Below, piece after piece: positions 29,001 through 34,696 of a stretch of DNA of 64,000 nt. The stretch covers positions 2,341,526 to 2,405,525 of the forward strand of contig NZ_CP025025.1 in the NCBI RefSeq assembly GCF_002874535.1, given 5' to 3'. The notes beneath the pieces are model-generated. The model was not told where the DNA came from. It saw nothing but the letters and a program-made list of their open reading frames with translations, and searched no databases. The position numbers were made by a program, and so were the translations under genes. Numbering within the stretch: position 1 is the stretch's first letter; each line of letters starts with the position of its first letter. This DNA comes from Mesobacillus jeotgali (GTDB lineage: Bacteria; Bacillota; Bacilli; Bacillales; Cytobacillaceae).

Positions 29001-29145
29001 CCAGTACGAGTTCTTCTTCCGAAAAACTCTTGTGTTTCTGTTCAGCAGCGTATGACAGCTGGCTAGTAAATGATGAAATAATCATCAGTATCACTAACAT
29101 GACTGCCGAGAACTTCCTTACGGTGACCTTCTTTTTTCTAAGCAT
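20035..29145 (-). CDS. Giant secreted S8 (subtilisin-like) protease with propeller and five super-repeats
   Basis: 3036 residues in one unbroken frame. Residues 1-34 form a signal peptide (cut near SYAAEQ), ~100-215 an I9-like propeptide, ~230-540 the S8 domain with D258 (MDSG), H300 (HGTHVAG), N397 (AAGND) and S479 (GTSMA). The catalytic part resembles bacillopeptidase F. Two carboxypeptidase-regulatory-like beta domains follow (546-700), then a PQQ-type beta-propeller (705-1065) with repeated ALDxxTGxxxW blades. Five super-repeats (1068-1435, 1440-1808, 1812-2182, 2188-2558, 2563-2930) each hold two regulatory-like domains plus one ~205-residue Rossmann-like module resembling ThuA/class I GATase. 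An Ig-like domain ends the protein (2940-3030). No LPxTG or S-layer motif. AGGGGGTG precedes the ATG. Probable extracellular or wall-associated protease. Confidence 0.9.
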   Translation of the reverse strand: MLRKKKVTVRKFSAVMLVILMIISSFTSQLSYAAEQKHKSFSEEELVLEKQREQAAASEKAAEQESPLEESGELTKLLDGLGINPPPLKRDEATANEIKKEAAALLKAFEKEQELNVIIRMKDQPDLSKIYPQVKAKKNRPDKIKAIQDHLKEKANNSQKGIQQALSALETKGKAKMKDSLWIINGITASITIEAFEELRNRDDIAEISLDETLSLPEVTVEENPPRLPQWGLEKIYAPKVWGQYGLKGDGMVVGIMDSGVDGNHEALKHNYRGRDGNHQYSWIDLSGQGYDKPNDGHGHGTHVAGTAVGGGAGEPIGVAPEAEWIAAKIFNDGGSTTLSAIHQAFQWFMAPGGDPSKAPHVVNNSWGNSNTYNLEFYEDVKAWVSAGIFPSFAAGNDGPGSQTIGSPGSFPETFAVGATDAYDQTAYFSSRGPVFWKDENGNEHRIIKPDISAPGHKIYSAWPAKRNEGKYNTISGTSMATPHVTGAVALLLQANPNLTVEQVKETLKQTSRVEPHMGTLPNDSYGTGIMNIYQAVTETAFAGELTGKLTDNDGKPLIGKLEIKEEGLSYNIGKNGEFKFKIREGSHKIKVTSFGYQDFETIIELKKGETLPVNWSLDNAQAFTVTGIVTDSSGKAVPYAFVRVKNTPLPTYRTDANGTFEIVNLPAGEYILQVSGEGITGLAKEVDVNGDTSIDLKVNTSPANLSKEWSMANGNNQRNAVSSNAIDLAALEESWEYNASGKGKILFSTPAAANNKVVLVTDSGYVVALDSFTGKEQWSVKIGSTNRSSPTINGDTVYLSGGEDGKIYALDLKSGSNIWTTAVGSMAVYESPLFVDGTLMVSSDLSEDAKLTALNAETGEKKWSVDLGAPTYFGPSAGDGMLFIGSYDNQKLRALRVEDGTEVWSKTLVNEGVASKPVFDGGTLYLAGTNFNTEGGTLYALDSKTGEEKWKAGGIGDTQAGSPIVYENIVVIGSAVQPVLRAFEAKTGQELWNNRSVGTTLNSGSVSANGLLFFAGTSGNLSVIDVYTGERLKDFSLPVYSTSGIPILSGQVIVPFQTGVKSYRSPGSVKGTMKDREGNVIEGTVTVVDTGETVSTDKDGVFLIKHAPGDYTLRISSYGKKQITEKVKLSSGYQFTKNYQLEEADKSSLTILVKDKRTGKPVEGVTVSLNQSPIEGQTDSNGIFAKEGVYEGAYMAQFALKGYKTGSKEIVVSPGDPADITFALEPIDIAVLNDYKSEITTLLNVNGFTAEERGWDVVEDIGRYKVLYLNGGYGSEGIKPTEDQFKELAERAKVHNVSIIFTDQWGANYGSIHHLKDFFQDPKDLGHDYDGGEVRIQVEAEHPIFKGYKPGDRINVLENNADFAWFNQYSGRTIGKIGNTDQGFVGSGIAYNAVSEGSAHLLLSSHATVPWESSKAWLRGQQQILFNSIDYLYKAEYGKITGSVTNAAGEPVEANIEVLETGVKANTDANGNFTLFHDEGTFKLEVRSKGLGSKSETVTVAKEAAATVQIALGESEKGLLTGTVTDSISGMELQGVNISVKNSAGEMITEVQTAASGRYEVSGLEEEVFELKFSKDGYIDQTQSVDVARHSGELDIQMHTMPSVGVVGDYYSSEKNFKALFNEIGINVLDVQPAELVQRMAEFDVIFFNDPSSSAITDEMMEAADKAQTSLIYGDAVWGGGIKQLVNYRKDPKELKTIRKTTEAAQYKVIEEHPIFNGAKTGEIVEILTPAASYVGYFKDYSGFSLAEIKHEGSDATHGLGVAYKPRSAGSVELLLSGHGFAYYHGAKDYTEAGKQLLINSVLWAANVRYPVISGTIVDEQGNPLKAEIKVKGQPYQTQSSGQDGSFIIATLAGEYEIEISSYGYAAKTMKVTAEMDGEPMKIGMTVADNVGSISGTVEDSKDGNAIEGAKVALLGAPKEVITNVQGQYNISKVEPGNYTARIEKDGYVRQDIELKITDGQKAALNVKLRPSPTVGIVVDLTASGTTYKHYLEERGYKVVYLNYMDTDKLDEVDVVFANSDYAKNLEPSKGEFLAFQKALDENRKSVIWTGQAGGRGSIRYLQEFNNDPTTIFEHNNKPGAQGTVVGDHPLTASFKAGDTIEIPGKSGYYYGFDGYSGTTVIDFSHTGTGEKGSMVAYKGRTTDSVEILLANMTVSHVFKPNDSFDPARERLLNNALTWALEKKEPLVGELNGIVQNENGPVKGTISVKETGKTYQSDEKGKFFAAFEEGTYTLTIEAFGHNTKEFTVSIKNGEAINEDFVIDAVDSGILAGKIVDASTKDAIAGASVEVIGTPVAVETSEDGSYQATLPAGQYEVRVIAAGFKPIYQTVEITTGQQTDLNVSLVVSEKIAFLANPYQQDKIMPFLESNGYDVDLHPYAEFEALIENIPNYKLIIVNDTSYTMKEDRFKAMVEKANENEVSIIFTALYGGTIGDLSDAYGDPEDFDYSFVDKELNLRVDENHPILKGFNKGDELPLLLNPKGSVQYSVFENYSGTTLGSLTNPVKGELGNSIAYKFSSSNSVHILLSALQISNYGHPNDRWTENAKKIYLNAINYALTASQGEIKGEVKDSQGSPIANAFVTIEGTNHKTTTNSAGQYKFGIGIGDFEVKVQARGFAEQTKPAKVEELGSSVDLNFTLEAIDGYDLNGVITGKKGKEPVGGAKLTLVPKDEPDFKMEGSSIEDGSYVFNNLLPGEYTLFVIAEGYLQDAFEVEIVSEDKEFNLELNAFEAAVLGDVNGALTGLLNEQELYAEEKGWDILGNVGNYEVILVNTNKGTTEQFQQLIKESDEQKTSLVFTGTWGVAEGSIQRLKEVTGGLEMDQQGYNEGEIYVETADGHPIFNGIKLDENDRVKIHTAKSPYATFKNYTGIAISSLSVDGERKGDSIGFEFRSKEHMHLLMSSFAVTNIIGPDYGWTQDGRQLFLNALAWSKDTVQEIPEAPTWEVEELMVKGEPAIVEGTAPKGTTVNIYEKHGNEVFLIDSVKTGQDGTYSVDLDLDNGSHTLQAEAENFAGKTKAVKTMRVIVTGKPEKKNKAS

Positions 29146-29303
29146 TTTCTTACACCCCCTGATCTTTGATTACCGAAGAAATACTGCATAATTTTGTAAA
29201 AACCTTTTAATTTATTGAATATTAACATTATTCAGATAAAAATGAATACAAAGTATTACTATTTTTGTAATATATAGTAAATTAGTAACGGTGCAAAAAT
29301 ATG

Positions 29304-29333
29304 AAAAAGAGACCATGAAAATGGTCTCTTTTT
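29304..29333. terminator. Terminator of the Clp-N/GNAT gene
   Basis: AAAAAGAGACCAT-GAAA-ATGGTCTCTTTTT, seven bases after the stop codon. Confidence 0.85.
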
Positions 29334-29339
29334 CTGGTT

Positions 29340-30188
29340 TTATTTAATTAACGGGATCACTTTAGCGTTACAAGTCTTCTCATAAAATTCAATTGGTCCG
29401 GCATCATCAATGATAATAACTTTATAACCTTTTCTTTGCATGCCTTCAAGGGCTACATGCAATAATGATTCCCCAATACCTAAAGCTCTTTTGTTTTTTG
29501 CGACACCCATCGGTCCAAAATAGCCGGTTTGATGAATATCAAACGCAGCAAAGCCAACGATCTCCCCTGACTGGTCTTCAGCGATATAAATAGACGGATG
29601 CTTAATCATCAACGCTTGTTTGATAGACTGAGTCCAACGGGTGCCAAACTCATTGTTTATGAACTGAATTAGCCTTTCGGCGTCGCCATCACTAACCATC
29701 TTAATAGCACTGTAAAGATTTTTCGGTGGACTGTAACCTGCTAAATCTAAATGCATATCCCTAGAAACTGTAGCTACACTTAAAAGGATGTTTTTCTGTT
29801 CCTGAGTCAAAAGCTTTCCAGTTTGTCCGCTCTTGATTAATGCTTTCAGGACATGTCCTTCGTTTAGATAAATTTGATTGTAGTTCCTCATATAGCTGAT
29901 TGCTTGTTCAATCACTAGATTTGCAGATTCACTAATTGGCATTTTAAAGGGTGTACAGATTTCAAAAGAAAGATTTTCATGACTCTGGTTAAATGATTTC
30001 TTCATAACATCAATGTCGATATTACTTTTTTGTATTGCCTCTTTTATTGGGGAGGAGCCATCATCCAAGCAGCCAATCAAAAGATGCTCAGGCATCAGGC
30101 ATGGGCTGCCCGCCTGTTTGCACTCCTGTTCTGCTATAGCGAAAGCTTTTGCCATTTGTTTCGTAAGTTTTACATCCTTTAACTCCAT
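29340..30188 (-). CDS. Clp N-terminal domain fused to a GNAT acetyltransferase
   Basis: 282 residues. Residues ~5-145 contain both halves of a ClpA/ClpC-type N-domain: QMAKAFAIAEQECKQAGSPCLMPEHLLIGCLDDG, then SESANLVIEQAISYMRNYNQIYLNEGHVLKALIKSG, each with the (E/N)-x-H-x-L core. Residues ~155-282 are a GNAT domain (FAAFDIHQTGYFGPMGVAKNKRALGIGESLLHVALEGMQRKGY), where KRALGIG is the acetyl-CoA-binding loop. Clp N-domains bind substrates and adaptors for AAA+ unfoldases, so the fusion may target an acetyltransferase to Clp clients or sense the same degrons. No clp genes nearby. Single gene. Confidence 0.82.
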   Translation of the reverse strand: MELKDVKLTKQMAKAFAIAEQECKQAGSPCLMPEHLLIGCLDDGSSPIKEAIQKSNIDIDVMKKSFNQSHENLSFEICTPFKMPISESANLVIEQAISYMRNYNQIYLNEGHVLKALIKSGQTGKLLTQEQKNILLSVATVSRDMHLDLAGYSPPKNLYSAIKMVSDGDAERLIQFINNEFGTRWTQSIKQALMIKHPSIYIAEDQSGEIVGFAAFDIHQTGYFGPMGVAKNKRALGIGESLLHVALEGMQRKGYKVIIIDDAGPIEFYEKTCNAKVIPLIK

Positions 30189-30252
30189 TCTATCCCCCCA
30201 TAGATCTATAAGAGTTTATATTAATATCTAAGCTTGATGGCGCAAACCAATT

Positions 30253-31218
30253 CTACGCGCTGATTTTCATTTGTCCTTCTTTTCTCCTTATTGTTGAATA
30301 GCTGTGGAGTGCCATTCCTAGCATAACGAGGCTGATTCCAATCCAGGATAAGGGAGTTGGCAGAGGCAGTGATAAGATGAAAAATTCCCCTGCCAAAGCA
30401 AAAAGCACTTCCGCTGCCTGGGTTGCTTCAACGGCAGCAAGCTTCTGCATATTGCCCCTCACTAAATCTGTAGCCTTAAAGAATAAAACCGTCGCTACCA
30501 CGCCAGAGGTGATGGCTACTAAAAGGGACTGTAAACTTTGGTTCATTGTAGGAGCACCCTCCTTCAAAAAACCATATAGAGCTAAAAGCAGCCAGAATGG
30601 CACACTGGCCAGCGTCATTCCAAGGACACGTTGATATGCATCAAGATTGCCGTTGGTTACTTCCATCATTTTTCTATTTCCCAATGGATAGGCGAAAGAT
30701 GCAATAAATACTGGGATCACTCCGAGAAAAACAATTTCGATTGGTATATGCCTCGCATGCTCAAGTTGCATAAGCAGTATCCCTGCTAAAATGATTATAG
30801 ACATACCGAGTCCTCTAAAAGGTATTTTTGCCCTGACAGTTACTAAACCTTCAGTGGTCATTTTGTTTTCATAAAATAAGGGACTGAGCAAAGCACCTGA
30901 TATAATCGTGATTTGCCATGTGCCTGCAATCAACCAGCCTGGTGAAAAGGCGGCAGCATATGTAAGGGGTGCATAGAACAAGACAAAGCCAACGAAGCTC
31001 CAAAGGAACCATGGATATGGATTCTGTTTGATATTCTGGATTACTGGCTTTAAATTCCTCCTTGCTGCCACGATCGCCAAAAGGAATGGAATCATGAATA
31101 TGTATCTAAGTGAGGCACTCCATATCCAGCTGCCCCCCGATAATTCCATAGATTGATTCAGAACAAAGGTGAATGCAAAAAAGAAGGCCGCTAAAATACC
31201 TAATAAAATTGGTCCCAC
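30253..31218 (-). CDS. DMT-superfamily multidrug efflux transporter
   Basis: 321 residues with ten hydrophobic segments, the 5+5 inverted-repeat arrangement of DMT transporters. The N-terminal ILLGILAAFFFAFTFVLNQSMELSGGSWIW and later GTWQITIISGALLSPLFYE fit the EmrE-like multidrug resistance efflux family found in Bacillus. A glycine-rich conserved run ITSGVVATVLFFKATDLV lies in the second half. Substrate unknown. Single gene between two minus-strand genes. Confidence 0.8.
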   Translation of the reverse strand: MGPILLGILAAFFFAFTFVLNQSMELSGGSWIWSASLRYIFMIPFLLAIVAARRNLKPVIQNIKQNPYPWFLWSFVGFVLFYAPLTYAAAFSPGWLIAGTWQITIISGALLSPLFYENKMTTEGLVTVRAKIPFRGLGMSIIILAGILLMQLEHARHIPIEIVFLGVIPVFIASFAYPLGNRKMMEVTNGNLDAYQRVLGMTLASVPFWLLLALYGFLKEGAPTMNQSLQSLLVAITSGVVATVLFFKATDLVRGNMQKLAAVEATQAAEVLFALAGEFFILSLPLPTPLSWIGISLVMLGMALHSYSTIRRKEGQMKISA

Positions 31219-31407
31219 TAGCTCAATCCCCCTTTATGATTAGGCTTTATTCATAATCTATATAGCTAGCAATTAAAAAAACAGCACCTGTTATTCAGAC
31301 ATTTCCATGTCCACTTGATTGAGAGCAACATCCTTCTTTTCTATTAAATTCTTTTTAACAATATAACATATAAACAGAAGATCTATCACCAGTTTTTTCC
31401 ACAAAAA

Positions 31408-31432
31408 GACACCTGTTGGCATGCCAGGTGTC
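31408..31432 (-). terminator. Terminator of the RDD/M48 operon
   Basis: GACACCTG and CAGGTGTC pair around TTGGCATGC; a T run follows on the minus strand, directly downstream of the RDD gene. Confidence 0.8.
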
Positions 31433-31447
31433 CAAAAATGTCATTTC

Positions 31448-31870
31448 TTATTGTTCATATTGAATTTCATCTGGTTTGTCATAAGTTACATATGTTCCAG
31501 CTATGAAATCATGGATTGCTCTTTTGTCCTCACGGATGCCTACCATGAAGGCACTGACAATAAAACCGATCCCTAACGTAAGTACGTAAACGAGTCCGGC
31601 AACGATTGTTCGCATTAGCATCGTACCAAAGCCAAGCTTTTCTCCATTCACTTTCGCGATTCTCACACCCACAATTTTCTTTCCTACTGTATATCCTGAC
31701 CAAACAACAGGAACAAGCAGAGTGTATAGCAGGTTCAGTGAGGAGGTAAAAGCATTTTCTTCCGCACTACCCGTTACTAAGTAGCTAATAATCAAAAGTG
31801 GCACCCCGATAATTAATCCGTCTAAAATTCCTGCACCCAGTCTTACCCAAAAGCCGGCTGGTCTGTTCAT
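31448..31870 (-). CDS. RDD family membrane protein
   Basis: 140 residues. GFWVRLGAGILDGLIIGVPLL begins with the Arg...Asp pattern of the RDD family, and the second conserved Asp is in EDKRAIHDFIAGTYV. Three membrane segments. Function in the family is poorly defined; some members act as ion antiporters. It starts 24 bases after the M48-ankyrin gene on the same strand, so the two are almost certainly cotranscribed. Confidence 0.85.
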   Translation of the reverse strand: MNRPAGFWVRLGAGILDGLIIGVPLLIISYLVTGSAEENAFTSSLNLLYTLLVPVVWSGYTVGKKIVGVRIAKVNGEKLGFGTMLMRTIVAGLVYVLTLGIGFIVSAFMVGIREDKRAIHDFIAGTYVTYDKPDEIQYEQ

Positions 31871-31893
31871 TGGATTTCCTCCTAGTTGTTCAT

Positions 31894-33276
31894 TTATTTT
31901 AATAAATCTGCGATTTCTTGCTCACCTGCTTGCAAAGCGTGCATCCTCGCAGTCATACCCGAATAATCTTTCAGCTGGATGTCTGCCCCCAGCTGTATCA
32001 ATAGTCTTACTGTTTCAATCTCCCCACTGAATACGGCGTATGTCAGCGCTGTATAGCCAGCGCTCATTTCCTGATAGTTTGGATCACCGCCAGCATCATG
32101 CAGCATCTTGATCATTGACGCAGTTCCTTTTTCAGAAGCAGTCATGAATGGTGTCATGCCATAATCAGATTCGAAATTTGGGTCGGCTTTTAAGTCCAAA
32201 AGCAATTGAACCATCTGGATATTATCATCCATAACAGCCCAGTCCAGTGCAGTGTATCCATTATAGTCTATTTGGTGGATATCTTCCCCATTTTCTATTA
32301 AGCTATCAACCTTCTTCGTATTTCCACTGATAACTGCATCAATTAAAGTAGATACTTCTATGTCTTCTTCATAATATTCTTCTTCAGCAAGGAATGCTGT
32401 ACCGATCTCTTTAAAGACCATAATTCCGCCAACCAGGGCCAAACCAGTAAGCAAAACTGCCGCAGCCAAAAAAGCAAACAGTCCTTTTGATTTTTTGGAA
32501 TGAATTATGACTGAATCGGCTTCACCAAAGAAGGCACTGATTTCATTTATTCTTTTTGGAAGCGGTGGATGCGTAGATAGCATTTCTGCCAGCCAGACCA
32601 CAAATCCTTTTTCCTGATTGATTTGTTCTAGGTATTCTGCTTTATTCACACTTCTAAATAAGACTTTCCCAATTGCCAGCATAGTAAGTCCGTTTTTCGC
32701 GGCTGCAGGATTTCCAGCATAGAAGGCCGCATAGCGGTCACAAGTATACTCACAAGCGCGCAGATACATTTCTGCAACCCCTGGTATCCACATGGATGGA
32801 AGAATGAACATCATTTTGCCAAGGTGATTTCGTTTTATATGAGCCAATTCGTGGGCCAGAACAAAATGAAGCTCATCTTCGGCATTTTGTTCAATAAGGT
32901 CGAAAATTTCGGAGTAAACAACAATCATATTCCTTCCGAAAAAGCGCGTCGCAAAGGCGTTCATTATGCCGCCAGATTGCATCACGTAAATATCTGGAGT
33001 GCGCTTTATTCCCATTTTGACACATAGATCTTCAACCGTAGAGTGGATAAGCGGAAATTGATTTCCGCTTATTTTCACTGCGTTAAGCCGGATTTGACCA
33101 ATCATCAATGCATGAAGCAACAATGAAGTCATCAGGAATGCAGCAATAATAAATAGTCCTACAATGGATAATGCAAAGAGAATGTAAGAAGCAATACTAA
33201 TACTTAACACAATCCAGAAATATTTATTCTCATTTTTATGTACCAGTTTTTTTTCGTTAAAGGCTTCTTCTGTCAT
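31894..33276 (-). CDS. M48 membrane metalloprotease with C-terminal ankyrin repeats
   Basis: 460 residues. Two N-terminal membrane segments (19-60), then an M48 (HtpX/Ste24-like) peptidase with HELAH at 142-146 and a third zinc ligand E176 in YLRACEYTCDRYAA. A third membrane segment follows (~272-292). The C-terminal ~150 residues are four ankyrin repeats (YTALDWAVMDDNIQMVQLLLD; YGMTPFMTASEKGTASMIKML; and others). M48 enzymes degrade damaged membrane proteins; the ankyrin tail should mediate protein contacts, perhaps substrate or partner binding. A 12-bp perfect inverted repeat lies inside the coding region at 33047-33072. Confidence 0.88.
   Translation of the reverse strand: MTEEAFNEKKLVHKNENKYFWIVLSISIASYILFALSIVGLFIIAAFLMTSLLLHALMIGQIRLNAVKISGNQFPLIHSTVEDLCVKMGIKRTPDIYVMQSGGIMNAFATRFFGRNMIVVYSEIFDLIEQNAEDELHFVLAHELAHIKRNHLGKMMFILPSMWIPGVAEMYLRACEYTCDRYAAFYAGNPAAAKNGLTMLAIGKVLFRSVNKAEYLEQINQEKGFVVWLAEMLSTHPPLPKRINEISAFFGEADSVIIHSKKSKGLFAFLAAAVLLTGLALVGGIMVFKEIGTAFLAEEEYYEEDIEVSTLIDAVISGNTKKVDSLIENGEDIHQIDYNGYTALDWAVMDDNIQMVQLLLDLKADPNFESDYGMTPFMTASEKGTASMIKMLHDAGGDPNYQEMSAGYTALTYAVFSGEIETVRLLIQLGADIQLKDYSGMTARMHALQAGEQEIADLLK
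33047..33072. repeat. Perfect 12-bp inverted repeat inside the M48 gene
   Basis: ATAAGCGGAAAT, TG, ATTTCCGCTTAT. The same core (ATAAGCGGAAA) as the hairpins at 7523-7712. It encodes residues ~68-76 of the protease (KISGNQFPL). Confidence 0.8.
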
Positions 33277-33431
33277 TTCCCAATGTCTCCTTAATCACAA
33301 TTATATAGATTATAGGAGATTTTTATTAATTGGAATAGATGTTTTTTATAGGAATGAAGACCTTATTTTTCCTTTTTTAGACATCATGTTTTAATTCATG
33401 GCAAAAGGTTATATTTCATCCATTGTTATGC

Positions 33432-34514
33432 TTAGTTTCGGTTCCTTTTAAAAAAATTTATTCCTTTAAAAAGTCCTCTGGTGTTTTCAGTATCTTCTTT
33501 CCTATTTTGATACTGATCAATCAACTCATTCAGACGGTCAAGCTGAAAAGCGTAGTCATAAATCGCAGAACCAATGATCGTTAACCGCAATCTATCATTC
33601 CTATTTGTTGACCTGTCCTCCATGATCGATTCAAGGAATGATCCGCTTTGTTTCAGCATACTTTCCATATCTAGCTCTCTTATTTTTCCCGAATATTTAA
33701 GGAGGATCATTTCATGGTATTGAATCAGGTCTTCGAATTGTTCATCAAATTCATTTGTATCCTCCCGTTCAGGACGGCTTTGAAAAAAATGGTCTTCAAC
33801 GATATCCAAGAGTCTTAAGCCTTGCTGAAGGCAGGCAAGCATTTGCTTAAACACCACCAATTCCCTCACATCTAGAGGTTTAACCTTTGAAATTTTCTTT
33901 CTTTCCTCATCAAGTATTTTATAAAGGTCTTCAAGCTTGGCTACGTTCTTTCTCAATTGACTCCATTGATCCTGAAATGTTTTTTCTGTCAGTTCATTCG
34001 ATATGGCTGTCCTGAGTAGCAAGGACATGGTTCTAAAACTATTGTTCATTGTTTCGGTAAAATTCTTGTTGAAATTTGGTGGCGAGACAATTAAATTAAC
34101 AAGGAAAGCAGACCCCATCCCTACAAGGACAATGATAAATTTGTTTGCTGCTGTTAAAATTCCGTTGAAATCATGTGAACTCATCATGATTAAAACTGTG
34201 ATTAGCGATAAAGATATTGAACTTTCCATTTTAAGCTTCAAGCTAATGATAATTACCACAACAGTAACAAATCCAATGACAAACGGATTGTTCCCGAATA
34301 AATAAATGGATGCAATCGCGATGATCGCACCGAGTGTATTAGCCTGGAATTGCTCTAATACTTGTTTCCATGATCGATAAATCGATGGCTGGATTGTAAA
34401 GGTTGCTGCGATTGCAGCAAAAACCGGGGGCTCCAAGCCAATCCACTCTGTTATGTATAAAGCAAGTGCAACGGCCACTCCTGTTTTTAAAACTCTTGGA
34501 CCTAAAGTAATCAT
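33432..34514 (-). CDS. Aromatic acid exporter family (ArAE_1/DUF939) protein
   Basis: 360 residues. Five or six membrane segments fill residues 8-145 (LGPRVLKTGVAVALALYITEWIGL, PPVFAAIAATFTIQPSIYRSWK, NTLGAIIAIASIYLFGNNPF), followed by a long helical cytoplasmic region (LRKNVAKLEDLYKILDEERKKI). The first ~145 residues are the aromatic-acid exporter ArAE_1 signature known from several Bacillus proteins. Proposed to export aromatic acids or related compounds; substrate not shown here. Single gene, divergent from the beta-helix gene. Confidence 0.82.
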   Translation of the reverse strand: MITLGPRVLKTGVAVALALYITEWIGLEPPVFAAIAATFTIQPSIYRSWKQVLEQFQANTLGAIIAIASIYLFGNNPFVIGFVTVVVIIISLKLKMESSISLSLITVLIMMSSHDFNGILTAANKFIIVLVGMGSAFLVNLIVSPPNFNKNFTETMNNSFRTMSLLLRTAISNELTEKTFQDQWSQLRKNVAKLEDLYKILDEERKKISKVKPLDVRELVVFKQMLACLQQGLRLLDIVEDHFFQSRPEREDTNEFDEQFEDLIQYHEMILLKYSGKIRELDMESMLKQSGSFLESIMEDRSTNRNDRLRLTIIGSAIYDYAFQLDRLNELIDQYQNRKEDTENTRGLFKGINFFKRNRN

Positions 34515-34696
34515 CTAAACCCCTCACTCTCTAATGAGAACGCTTATATTTTAACATAACCTTCTTTAATGGAATAAAACATATATCAATAATACTTAAG
34601 GATTAAAGATTAGCATTTAATGGGACGAAAAGATTATCCTCCCCCTAAGGCGGGAAATAATATTCAAGCAGCTTTTTAAAAAGAGGTGGGAACAAG

